This document shows positions 1-7,847 of a DNA stretch of 43,380 nucleotides, piece after piece. The notes under the pieces were generated by a model, which was given only the letters and a program-made list of their open reading frames with translations, did not search any database and was not told where the DNA came from. A program made the position numbers and the translations under genes. Location of the stretch: positions 1 through 43,380 of the IMG/VR virus record IMGVR_UViG_3300009161_006335, one strand, 5' to 3'. How positions within the stretch are numbered: the stretch's first letter is position 1; each line of letters starts with the position of its first letter. Source of the DNA: a virus.

Positions 1-1070
1 CTTGTTAGTGTATCCCAATTGTACTCTGTGATACCATTCTCTTTGGCATATGTCTGAATCAAAGAAAGAATAACTTCAGGAGACGACAAATCTGACTTTG
101 CAATAGTTACACTTCCTGCCTTGATAGTTTCGCTTTCGGCTTTATATTCAGATTTAAATGTTACCTCTGTCGCATTATATTGATTCTTTAAAACATCATT
201 AAAGAAACTGACGTCATCTTGGCTTAAAGCATTAGACGTTTTAATTCTAAAACGAGACTGCTTTGGATAGTTTTGTGCTTCCTTTAAGAAATCTTTCTGT
301 GAACCAGACCAGCTAAGCGTAACAAAGGGCTTAGGATTAGGTAGCTTTCTAAAGCTAATGTTCCAATCATCTTTAGATTTGATATCCCATAGAAGGTAGC
401 CGTGATCCACTTCCTCAGCATAGTTCTGCTGTACAGGACAACCGCTATAAGCTATCCACGGCTTTTTCTCTCCGCTAGCTGTGTCTCGATAACCTAAAAA
501 TTGCATTTTGTGAATATCGCCAAGAAATGTATAGGGATAATCCTTAAAAAAATCAACCTTTATGTGAGTCTCGTCTATCTCCCATCCCGTTTCGGTTACA
601 CAACCTAAAACAGGCCCGTGATAACATGCAATATTAATCTTGCCAGGTTCAGGTTTGACATTTTCCCAGCCTTCTTCATCAAAAAGGCTGTAGACGCAGA
701 AATTATACCCTGGCTCAAACTCATATACACCACTCTTCTTGTAGAGATGAATATTTGGATTATTAATTGCTTGAACTATAGGTGATACTGCATCTTGTCT
801 AGAGAGATTCGTTAGGTTGCCATCATGATTGCCAAGTATTAAATGGACAGGCGCTACTTGTGCCAACGACTTCAACCACCATGTTAGTTGTTCAATATAC
901 TCAGGCGATATTCCAGTGGTTTTTGTATGAAAAATATCTCCGCCAACAAAGATGTGGTCGACCTTATTCTTCTTGCAATCTTTAACAAATGCCGAAAATA
1001 CCTCGCGATATTCGTCGTGTCGGCTTAGGCCTCGCCAATGTACATCGGCAGTATGTGCTAATTTTACCAT
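1..1070 (-). CDS. SbcD/T4 gp47-like recombination exonuclease subunit (3' part cut by window edge)
   Basis: Partial gene: it begins at the ATG complementary to 1068-1070 and runs out of the window at base 1, leaving about 356 codons visible. The product is a calcineurin-like metallophosphoesterase of the SbcD/Mre11/T4 gp47 type. Visible metal-binding motifs in order are D9-x-H11, GGD at 43-45, GNHD at 80-83, H151 in CYHGP and GDIH at 184-187. That order and spacing are the Mre11 nuclease signature. In known systems it pairs with an SMC-like ATPase (SbcC/gp46) to resect DNA ends for recombination-dependent replication. The partner would be expected just beyond the left edge but cannot be seen. 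It lies 46 bases downstream of the primase gene on the same strand, so the two are probably co-transcribed. Family assignment is confident; the exact gene name is not. Confidence 0.9.
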   Translation of the reverse strand, partial: MVKLAHTADVHWRGLSRHDEYREVFSAFVKDCKKNKVDHIFVGGDIFHTKTTGISPEYIEQLTWWLKSLAQVAPVHLILGNHDGNLTNLSRQDAVSPIVQAINNPNIHLYKKSGVYEFEPGYNFCVYSLFDEEGWENVKPEPGKINIACYHGPVLGCVTETGWEIDETHIKVDFFKDYPYTFLGDIHKMQFLGYRDTASGEKKPWIAYSGCPVQQNYAEEVDHGYLLWDIKSKDDWNISFRKLPNPKPFVTLSWSGSQKDFLKEAQNYPKQSRFRIKTSNALSQDDVSFFNDVLKNQYNATEVTFKSEYKAESETIKAGSVTIAKSDLSSPEVILSLIQTYAKENGITEYNWDTLT

Positions 1071-1116
1071 CTAATTAATTAATTTTAATACACGCTAATC
1101 TGATTGTTCAATTTCA

Positions 1117-2088
1117 TTAAAAATTGAATTTTTTTGTTATTGCCTTGTCAAGCTTATTAAAAAATAAATCGTTCCATCCGTAAGTACTTGCACTCAATAG
1201 TGCAACTCTAAATTGTTCTTTGGTCATGTTTCCAGGATCACCCCAAGCTCTCACATCTACAACAATGACATCAATTCCATATTCTTGTAATTTCTTAACT
1301 ATCTTTGGCATCTTTGTGTTCCACATGTCGCCATCTAGTGCTAGTGCTACGGGCGTGTTGTGGAACAATATCTTGTTAAAGAGTTCATGACGTTCATCGA
1401 GATCAGACCCAAGCATTGCTGTGGAATTTTCTGGGCATTTGACAAGATCAAATGGGCCCTCGCAAAGAACTATTCTTTTTGACCAATCTATATTAATCTC
1501 ATTGAAGACGATAGGATTCTTGTCAACATCCGGATTATCGTACTTTGGTTTTCTATTGCTATCAATAGCTCGAGCAACAAAATAGTTTAATCGACCCAAT
1601 TTGTCAAACGAAGGCATTAATATTCTTCTTTTCCAACGTTGTTCATTAGAAAATCCAAATTTAAAATACCAGGCATCTTTTTCGTCTAAGCCTCTATCAT
1701 TAACATATCGCCATAGTGCTTTAACATCAGGATCTCTTACGTTACCCAAAGTTAACAAGCAAAAATCTTTAGGCAATTCAATCTTCTTTTCTTCTTCTTC
1801 TTCTACAAATACAAAGTCATTATAGATTCCTAGCTGCTGCTTATAGCATTCAACTTGATCTTGAGTGCAATATTTTCTAAGCAGCGGAAGCAGACTTCTT
1901 GACTTCCAACCACACGTCCAACAATGATTTGCATCGTCAGACGTTCGAATAGCAAGTTTTTTCTTTGTGGGATCAGACGAAGCACAGATAGGACATCGAA
2001 CATCAAAGTTTTTCCCATTGCCTGATAAACGGCCGCGTCCAAAAAGAGACTCATAAAAATTGACTTTATCAGTCAGAGATAATACCAC
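1117..2088 (-). CDS. DNA primase, zinc-ribbon plus Toprim (T4 gp61/DnaG-like)
   Basis: 323 residues, close to T4 gp61. The N-terminus holds a zinc ribbon with C32-x2-C35 and C56-x2-C59, the template-recognition module of DnaG-type primases. The C-terminal half has a Toprim core: E210 in CEGPFD, then D252 and D254 in LDGD, which bind the catalytic metals. It would make RNA primers for lagging-strand synthesis and normally works with a hexameric helicase, not seen here. The start chosen is GTG at 2088; an ATG at 2093 is out of frame and stops quickly, and no ATG lies in frame before the zinc ribbon. No clear Shine-Dalgarno sequence precedes it. A run of five glutamates near residue 96 separates the two domains. 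It sits between the RuvC-like and SbcD-like genes, a replication/recombination neighbourhood. Confidence 0.88.
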   Translation of the reverse strand: MVLSLTDKVNFYESLFGRGRLSGNGKNFDVRCPICASSDPTKKKLAIRTSDDANHCWTCGWKSRSLLPLLRKYCTQDQVECYKQQLGIYNDFVFVEEEEEKKIELPKDFCLLTLGNVRDPDVKALWRYVNDRGLDEKDAWYFKFGFSNEQRWKRRILMPSFDKLGRLNYFVARAIDSNRKPKYDNPDVDKNPIVFNEINIDWSKRIVLCEGPFDLVKCPENSTAMLGSDLDERHELFNKILFHNTPVALALDGDMWNTKMPKIVKKLQEYGIDVIVVDVRAWGDPGNMTKEQFRVALLSASTYGWNDLFFNKLDKAITKKFNF

Positions 2089-2106
2089 AACATAACTGTA
2101 ACACGT

Positions 2107-2679
2107 CTAAGCGTGAGTGTTCACAGTCTTAATTGAAGCAGCTCTAGCTATCACATATGAATCAGTAGCATCTCGACTCCAATCGACAAGCGCTCCGTTC
2201 TTTTTAGTTGGCCAGTTAATGTGAGAAAGATCATTTTCTTGCATGTACTTAAAGACTTGCTCCTTGCCATTCATGCCTGCGATAGACGTTCTTTGCATCT
2301 TTATTCCACAAAGTTTTCTTGCATGAGATGCTGAAATATATTCAGGATCAACTTTGAATATTTCCCTAGAAATGTAGGAGCATATTCCGTTAAATCTCAT
2401 TAATGTTGTGATTGTTGCTGCTGATGACATTCCTGTGCGAAATCCCATTAGTGGTTCTTCGACGGATACTCGATATTCCCCAGGAAATTTCTTTAGCAAT
2501 TCAGAGAACTCAACTGCAGTTAGATCAGCTTTGTCCCATAACGTCTTACACTTCTTAAATTCAATTCTGTCTAGATGAATAATATGGGAGCCGTTATTAT
2601 CAGGCTGAATGTCAGGATTAATGATGCAAATACCTGTCACTGATGTTGAAACGTCAAGGCCTAAGATTAATTTATTCAC
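2107..2679 (-). CDS. RuvC-like Holliday-junction resolvase
   Basis: 190 residues with the RNase-H-fold RuvC pattern: D9 in the LGLDVSTSVTG strand, E74/E75 in VEEP, and D170-x2-D173 before the final helix. These match the four acidic residues that bind the two catalytic metals in RuvC. It would cleave branched DNA made during replication and recombination, before or during packaging. T4 itself uses the unrelated endonuclease VII (gp49), so a RuvC-type enzyme points away from a close T4 relative. The start is GTG at 2679, immediately followed by the beta strand carrying D9. The stop lies 18 bases before the primase start, so the two are likely one transcript. Family confident; substrate specificity not visible. 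Confidence 0.82.
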   Translation of the reverse strand: MNKLILGLDVSTSVTGICIINPDIQPDNNGSHIIHLDRIEFKKCKTLWDKADLTAVEFSELLKKFPGEYRVSVEEPLMGFRTGMSSAATITTLMRFNGICSYISREIFKVDPEYISASHARKLCGIKMQRTSIAGMNGKEQVFKYMQENDLSHINWPTKKNGALVDWSRDATDSYVIARAASIKTVNTHA

Positions 2680-2718
2680 GCTCTAATTGTTAACAACAGA
2701 TGCTTCGTGTAAATTCTG

Positions 2719-3120
2719 TTAAATCAAACCCATATTCTTTAATTCTATTTCTGTTAATATAATGTAAGTGGCTCCGTTGCTTATACACCATTGGTCTGCC
2801 GCTGCCGCCTTCTTCTTAACAACAGCTTGACAAAGTTTTCTCTTTTGCTTAATCTCAATAAGCTTCTTAGTTCCATCACGAAAAATAACAAAAAAGTCAG
2901 GATAGTATTTTCTAATCTTCTTGGTCTTTTGATTTGACACATATTCAATTATTATCTTTTCATATGACCATGAATCAACATCTAGACTGGCATCTAAGTG
3001 AATCATGTACTTTTGTTCCCATGATGACCTAAACTTGCATTCACCGGCAATAGGCGAGCGATAAGTGCCACGTATATAATGACCCTTTCTCTTCTTCTTT
3101 CGCTTCTTAGGTGTGGCCAT
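2719..3120 (-). CDS. T4 gp4-like head-completion nuclease (TnsA-like PD-(D/E)xK fold)
   Basis: 133 residues with a strongly basic start (about eight Lys/Arg in the first 12). It shows a PD-(D/E)xK nuclease core: E35 in SSWE, D75 in YYPDFF, then E89-x-K91 in IEIK. The phrases FRSSWE and YPDFF are typical of the T4 gp4 (gp50/65) head-completion family and of TnsA N-terminal nucleases. In T4, gp4 is a minor head protein needed to finish DNA-filled heads before tail joining. Location fits: it is the last gene before the block of virion proteins and lies 14 bases after the 849-residue structural protein. An alternative reading is a generic TnsA-like nuclease with no head role. Confidence 0.72.
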   Translation of the reverse strand: MATPKKRKKKRKGHYIRGTYRSPIAGECKFRSSWEQKYMIHLDASLDVDSWSYEKIIIEYVSNQKTKKIRKYYPDFFVIFRDGTKKLIEIKQKRKLCQAVVKKKAAAADQWCISNGATYIILTEIELKNMGLI

Positions 3121-3134
3121 AATTTAGTAAAATG

Positions 3135-5684
3135 TCAATAATCTATAGCAATCTTAAACAAGATTTTATCAGCAAAACGCTTAATTATCGGTTGTGCTAA
3201 TTTAACTTTAGCAACAACGTTCATGTTTTCATCATGTAAATTAACAGAAGAGATGTACACAAATACGTCCTTGTCGACAGGGTCGCCAGATGCTCTTAAA
3301 TTATTTTTTTCAAGTGCATAGGATGGATTTGACGAAGAATTAAGTTGACCTGATCCTGCTAGAATCTCATATTTTGTTGAATATATGTTACTTACGCCCT
3401 TAAAAGCTACTTCATATTGTTGCTTTCCAAAGAAGAACAAGTGAGGATTCTTTATTACTACTATTCCTTCATCATAGAAAATATTACCGACAGAATTTTG
3501 TGTATACTGCTGTGTGATAGAATCAGCACGGTAGAGATTACCTAAACTGTCATCTTTGATAGTTATCTTGACAGCGCCCTGTGAACCAGATATTGCTGAG
3601 TCAGTTAAAGTAAAGCTTCCTGGTAATATTCTTTTACCGTAGAAGATGTTACTGATATTGAAAATAGTAGCTTGATTTGAAGATGCGTCCCGCAAGTTAT
3701 CAAATATTGGCAAGGGTAAGTCTTTAAAGATGCCTCTGTTTAAATCACTGTCTGATATGGAATTATCTATTGCTGCACCAAGCTTATTGTAAGCATTTTG
3801 TAGTTTGGAACCTATCGCTACATTTAAATTATCTGGTGTGGGACCATAAAGCTGACTAATAAAACCTGAATAATTCGATGTATTGGGATCGGAATTGTTT
3901 AAGATTGTAGAAGAAGTCATAACAAGATCTTCCAGCAAAATTGCACTCAGATCAGTTAGTCTGCCCGTCTTATTTCTGTACTTATCTTGGTATCTTTCTG
4001 ATTTTAGAATTTCAAAGCTGGGTTCAAAACTTCCATCATCACAAGGCAATATAGATAAATTTCGCTTAGCCACATTATTCATTTGATAAAGAATATTGTT
4101 AGCATTAACTTGACTATTATTACTTGTCTGCACTGAGCCTGTTAAATTTATTAGCCTTGGATACTGTGAGTTTGTAAAGTCTCTTACGAAATTTTCAAGA
4201 TTGATATAATGACCGTTCACACCGAAAGCCATAGCAACATTAAATGGATCGTCTGTAGTACCGCTAATTGTATGAAATGGAGTCTGCAATACGCCGCCCT
4301 GAGTTGTTTTATGCTTTCTTCTAATCGCTGACTCTTGAACAAAAAATGGAGGTAGATAGAACGCTAAATCATTTCTATCAGATGCTAGTCCGCCAATGCC
4401 TGAAGATCCGGATACACTTATTTCGTTATCATCTACGTAGTATCGTTTAATCATCAAGTCATGCATTTCTGCTTTTAAAGGATGATTAAAAGCATATGCT
4501 GTTGGCTCATCTAAAGATGATGCAGATGCAGATAAAAGAGGCGTTGCTCCATTTGCTCTTGATATGTCATATGCAAAAAATCTATTTTGTGACGCATTGT
4601 CTATATTTGTTCCTTCATAAAAATTTCCAATGCATAAAGAATCTGGGTTACTTTTTACGTTTGATGTATTAACATTAATTGTACCAGAAGGAACTACGAA
4701 ATAACCTCGTTTTACACCATCAATTATAAATGAACCGCTTCCATCATTAATAGTATTAGTACCCCATCGCACAGCAACGTGGTGCCAGTTATTCCATTCT
4801 AAGCTATTGTCATCAGAAACAAATACAAGATTAGAAGGATACGTTCCTTGACTTGCAAGTGAAGGTGAAATATCAGCACTATGACTTAATTGTAGCTGTA
4901 ATCTAAATCCGACGGGGAGACCGGTAGGATCTTTAGCAGACCCTGTTATAAGTGATAATGCATAGCTTGATGATAAATGAAAGATTGTGCCGGCTTTAAA
5001 ATGCCCAGAGTCAAGACCATCAGTCTGATATCTGGGATTAATATGAAATTCAAATGAGAAAGCCCCAGATAAGCAATAAGTTCCGGAAGCATATCCTGTT
5101 TGTGTAGGCAATAAGCTATTTTGCACATTAGGATAAAGTAACACAGACGAAGTAGGAATTGTTTGCGACGTCTTTGAAACTGTAAAAAAATTTAATGAAT
5201 GATAATTTGAATATGACCAATTTGCATGTGGATACTGTGTCCTATAGTAAGGCATCAAAGTGTCTTTAATCGTATTCTTGGCCAATGTGTATCGACTAAC
5301 AGAACGTGTATCAGAATAGAAATCAAGAGGTGAAAATCTTTCGATTGAAGATGTATAGTTTGTTCTTATTCCTACATTATGAACTTTGTCTAAGTACGTG
5401 TTTAAGTTCACAAGAGAATTAGTCTTTAATGAGCCAGAACTTCTTTCTTGTCTAACGCTGTTATTGATAGTATCATAATCAGCTATAAAAGTTTGATCAT
5501 TAGCATTGCCTTGTTCAAAAACAGGTAACACATCTTTCTGATTAGTAGAGTATCTAGGGTAGATCTTAATTGACCCAGTTACTCTCTGGCCGTAAGACCC
5601 AGAAGAAAAAGTAAAAGTTCTTCTGGGTGTTGTGACTATAGTAAAATTTTCTACGTCATCTTTAGTAACAGGTATGATTGCCAT
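3135..5684 (-). CDS. Virion structural protein with LamG-like domain
   Basis: 849 residues. Three regions can be seen: an N-terminal part rich in Ser, Tyr and Thr (1-190); a LamG/concanavalin-like jelly-roll at about 196-415, with FSFEFHINPR, a central NNWHHVAVRW strand and a later SFIIDG strand, typical of sugar-binding or adhesive modules; and a C-terminal module (about 670-849). The C-terminal module is shared with the 426-residue protein encoded next to it: both have a G-N/R-I-F/Y-Y-D-x-G-I-V-V strand (here 733-743) and near equal-length endings that finish in I/L-D-Y/F. I infer a tail or baseplate-associated protein in which the shared module attaches to the particle and the LamG domain faces the host or a glycan. 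No signal peptide or membrane segment. The exact structural role is unknown. Confidence 0.72.
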   Translation of the reverse strand: MAIIPVTKDDVENFTIVTTPRRTFTFSSGSYGQRVTGSIKIYPRYSTNQKDVLPVFEQGNANDQTFIADYDTINNSVRQERSSGSLKTNSLVNLNTYLDKVHNVGIRTNYTSSIERFSPLDFYSDTRSVSRYTLAKNTIKDTLMPYYRTQYPHANWSYSNYHSLNFFTVSKTSQTIPTSSVLLYPNVQNSLLPTQTGYASGTYCLSGAFSFEFHINPRYQTDGLDSGHFKAGTIFHLSSSYALSLITGSAKDPTGLPVGFRLQLQLSHSADISPSLASQGTYPSNLVFVSDDNSLEWNNWHHVAVRWGTNTINDGSGSFIIDGVKRGYFVVPSGTINVNTSNVKSNPDSLCIGNFYEGTNIDNASQNRFFAYDISRANGATPLLSASASSLDEPTAYAFNHPLKAEMHDLMIKRYYVDDNEISVSGSSGIGGLASDRNDLAFYLPPFFVQESAIRRKHKTTQGGVLQTPFHTISGTTDDPFNVAMAFGVNGHYINLENFVRDFTNSQYPRLINLTGSVQTSNNSQVNANNILYQMNNVAKRNLSILPCDDGSFEPSFEILKSERYQDKYRNKTGRLTDLSAILLEDLVMTSSTILNNSDPNTSNYSGFISQLYGPTPDNLNVAIGSKLQNAYNKLGAAIDNSISDSDLNRGIFKDLPLPIFDNLRDASSNQATIFNISNIFYGKRILPGSFTLTDSAISGSQGAVKITIKDDSLGNLYRADSITQQYTQNSVGNIFYDEGIVVIKNPHLFFFGKQQYEVAFKGVSNIYSTKYEILAGSGQLNSSSNPSYALEKNNLRASGDPVDKDVFVYISSVNLHDENMNVVAKVKLAQPIIKRFADKILFKIAIDY

Positions 5685-5704
5685 ATCTTAACTTGCACAT
5701 TACG

Positions 5705-6985
5705 TCAGAAGTCAAGTCTTACTCGGAACGTTAAATCTCTTCCTGCACTCTTTTCAACAGGTCGACTTAGTTTAGAGACAGCCAATAGACCACCTGATGC
5801 ATCATAAAGTCCAATAGTTGTTACATATGCAAATGTCTCCTGAACTTCATCTGGTAAGGCAGGATCGTATATAACTAGTCTACCTTCATTAGATGTGCCA
5901 GCAGCTTCAACATATGTTGGATTTGATGAGAAATTAAAGTCATCAGGTAAAGCTCTGCAAAATATCAATGAAGAATTAATGTTTGTGATGTTTTGAAATG
6001 TGATCGCAGTATTAGAAGTATTCCCAAATCTTGCATAACAGAAATGATCAACTATATTATCAATGCTTGCTGATGTTATTAAATCAGGAACGAGCTTGGC
6101 CTTTAGCGCTGTTGCAGTTCCTGCTGCACCAAGCATCATCTCGCCTGTTGCAGTCATAGCATCAATTGTTCCCGACATAAATTGAGATCCGGAAGTCACC
6201 TTCTCAATATCAAGCACAACTATGCCATGATCATAATAGATTCTACCAACAGCCTGCGTAGTGTTTGAAGCATCGACAAGATAACCAAATTGACCTCCCA
6301 CACTGAAGAATTTTTGGTCAGATGCTCCGACGTCAGTAAATATGGTTGAACCACTGTTGGCCGCATTAATATATAGATTTGTTCTTCCTCCCGCGCCAGC
6401 ATCAGGAATACTTTGAGCAGAACCTGTTGATGTAAAAGATGCTGATTTAAACATCTTCATTGCAAACGTCTCTCGCTTTAGTTGGTCTCTAGTAAAAAGA
6501 CGCTTAAATGCCAAGAATAAACCTGCATCAATTTCAGTTGTTGTTGTATTTGAAGAAGTGGCTGAAGCATCTACAGGGAGCGTGAAGACTTCTGTTCTAT
6601 CTCCAAGAAGAATCTGTGCAAATTGACTATAGAGATCCGTTTTTTCTCTCATCATAAGAGAGCTGCTTGGATACAAATATTTACCGCCTGAGTCTTGCGC
6701 AGTCGTTGTCAATGCTGCAACTCCATTAGTTTTAGCATCAGGCGGAGCAAGCCCTACTGTAATATCAAAGACAGGATTTGCAGTTTGCAAAGTAAAGTCT
6801 TGGTCATAGACAGTTTGAAAGAGCGACGAAGTAACGCCCGGGCCAATGCCGCCAGTAACAAAGACTTGATATTTTCTTCTTGATACTGATGCTGATATAT
6901 CTTCTTGTAGAACATCAATTAATTGATTAAGAAATGATCTTGTTGTCTTTTTGTCGCCGGCACCGATCTGTTTTGATAAAGGCAT
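5705..6985 (-). CDS. Virion structural protein, paralogous C-terminus to the LamG protein
   Basis: 426 residues, rich in Ser, Thr, Ala and Gly with short beta-type segments, as in tail and baseplate proteins. From about 240 it carries the same module as its 849-residue neighbour: GRIYYDHGIVVL (247-258), SSNPTYVEAA (about 353-362) and a final 42-residue stretch that aligns without gaps to the neighbour's end. The N-terminal 120 residues hold SKQIGAGDKKTTRSFLNQL and a VFVTGGIGPG turn. The start follows an AAAGAG Shine-Dalgarno-like sequence and lies 14 bases after the stop of the next upstream gene. No enzymatic motif seen. It may be the minimal form of a baseplate or tail building block, with the neighbour carrying an added adhesive domain; that is inference. 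Confidence 0.7.
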   Translation of the reverse strand: MPLSKQIGAGDKKTTRSFLNQLIDVLQEDISASVSRRKYQVFVTGGIGPGVTSSLFQTVYDQDFTLQTANPVFDITVGLAPPDAKTNGVAALTTTAQDSGGKYLYPSSSLMMREKTDLYSQFAQILLGDRTEVFTLPVDASATSSNTTTTEIDAGLFLAFKRLFTRDQLKRETFAMKMFKSASFTSTGSAQSIPDAGAGGRTNLYINAANSGSTIFTDVGASDQKFFSVGGQFGYLVDASNTTQAVGRIYYDHGIVVLDIEKVTSGSQFMSGTIDAMTATGEMMLGAAGTATALKAKLVPDLITSASIDNIVDHFCYARFGNTSNTAITFQNITNINSSLIFCRALPDDFNFSSNPTYVEAAGTSNEGRLVIYDPALPDEVQETFAYVTTIGLYDASGGLLAVSKLSRPVEKSAGRDLTFRVRLDF

Positions 6986-6999
6986 TTTTTCTCTTTAGA

Positions 7000-7749
7000 T
7001 TATGAAAGAAGTGTGTAAGTTATAGGAAGCTCTAATGTTACACCGTGTCTATTACCTATTACTGTAATATTAGATGTAATTGTTCTCTCAGTTGCACTTG
7101 TTTTTTTACCATAGATTGTAGCTGTGGTGGAATCAATTGATCTGGCATTTACAGTAAAACCAATTGGTTGTGTTGGATCTGATAAAACTATTGTATATGT
7201 TGCCATTCTTGAAGGGTCACTAGACACAATGGTTGTGGCTGCAGCATCTACTGTTGACAAGCTTCCGTTAATAGGATTTGATAGCGTAAAAAATCTATCT
7301 GATACTTTAATGCTATACGCAGTCTGTACAACATCTGCAATGTCAGTTGGATTAGAACTACCCTTATACTTAAGCGTTAGCGTAATCTGCTTTGACGTCG
7401 TATTATTATTATTATTATTAACTAATGCTACTGATGCCGGACTTGCAGTTAAAATAGGCAGATATATTTGTGAAATAGCTGCGCCGCCGTTCTCTCTTCC
7501 TATCAACCTAAACTTAAGCGCTACTGCTGGGTTTGTTAGGGCTTCAAAGATAGGCGTATTCTTTTCAATCTTATCTTTACCAACAGCTCTTCCATATCGC
7601 TTAATCGATCTATAGTCAACTTCATCATCTGCTAGCGCAAAATGTGTAATATTGAAGCTGCTATTAGAAAGTGATAACTGCTGTCTACCATAATCAGTTA
7701 ATACTGCATCTAAAATTATATTATTTGTGCTGTGATCAAGAAATCCCAT
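7000..7749 (-). CDS. Virion-associated protein of the MG[FI]LD family (short paralogue)
   Basis: 249 residues from ATG 7749; a TTG at 7755 is in frame, but the ATG gives the MGFLD start that matches the related 496-residue protein (MGILD). The first 80 residues share a pattern with that protein: MG-F/I-LD, I-x-D-x-VLT-x2-GR, F-A/S-D-D/N-EV-x-Y and a later IFEA. The remainder is a beta-rich region ending in Ile/Thr strands that reads like an Ig-like domain (about 130-249). Five consecutive Asn codons come from an AAT run. It lies between two larger structural genes and probably forms part of the tail or baseplate. Function not known. A candidate promoter (TTGTATTATAT) lies 19 bases before the ATG. 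Confidence 0.68.
   Translation of the reverse strand: MGFLDHSTNNIILDAVLTDYGRQQLSLSNSSFNITHFALADDEVDYRSIKRYGRAVGKDKIEKNTPIFEALTNPAVALKFRLIGRENGGAAISQIYLPILTASPASVALVNNNNNNTTSKQITLTLKYKGSSNPTDIADVVQTAYSIKVSDRFFTLSNPINGSLSTVDAAATTIVSSDPSRMATYTIVLSDPTQPIGFTVNARSIDSTTATIYGKKTSATERTITSNITVIGNRHGVTLELPITYTLLS
7401..7420. repeat. Trinucleotide run (TAT)n inside a structural gene
   Basis: About 6.7 perfect copies of the trinucleotide TAT (AAT on the coding, minus strand) encode five Asn in a row at the start of the Ig-like part of the 249-residue protein. Length changes would keep the reading frame, so this is a likely site of length variation in a linker. Confidence 0.85.
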
Positions 7750-7768
7750 TGTCAAATCCTATGTCAAG

Positions 7769-7779
7769 ATATAATACAA
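7769..7779 (-). promoter_or_regulatory. Candidate -10-like promoter element TTGTATTATAT
   Basis: Minus-strand TTGTATTATAT ends 19 bases before ATG 7749 in a 98-base gap, one of the larger gaps in the structural block. The same 11-mer lies before the helicase gene (22162-22172), and a variant, TTGTATAAT, before the 496-residue protein. It resembles a bacterial -10 box (TATTAT/TATAAT) preceded by TTG. No convincing -35 box was found, so a phage-specific or extended -10 promoter is possible. Confidence 0.4.
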
Positions 7780-7847
7780 CAAAAATATACCTGTGCTTAA
7801 CTAATTGCCAAATTTAATTTATGAACCTACAAATTTAGCAACATTAA

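Noticed and set aside
7124-7615. Plus-strand open frame of 163 codons inside the 249-residue structural gene
   Set aside because: It lies antisense to a supported gene of a recognisable paralogous family, with no ribosome site and hydrophobic shadow composition.
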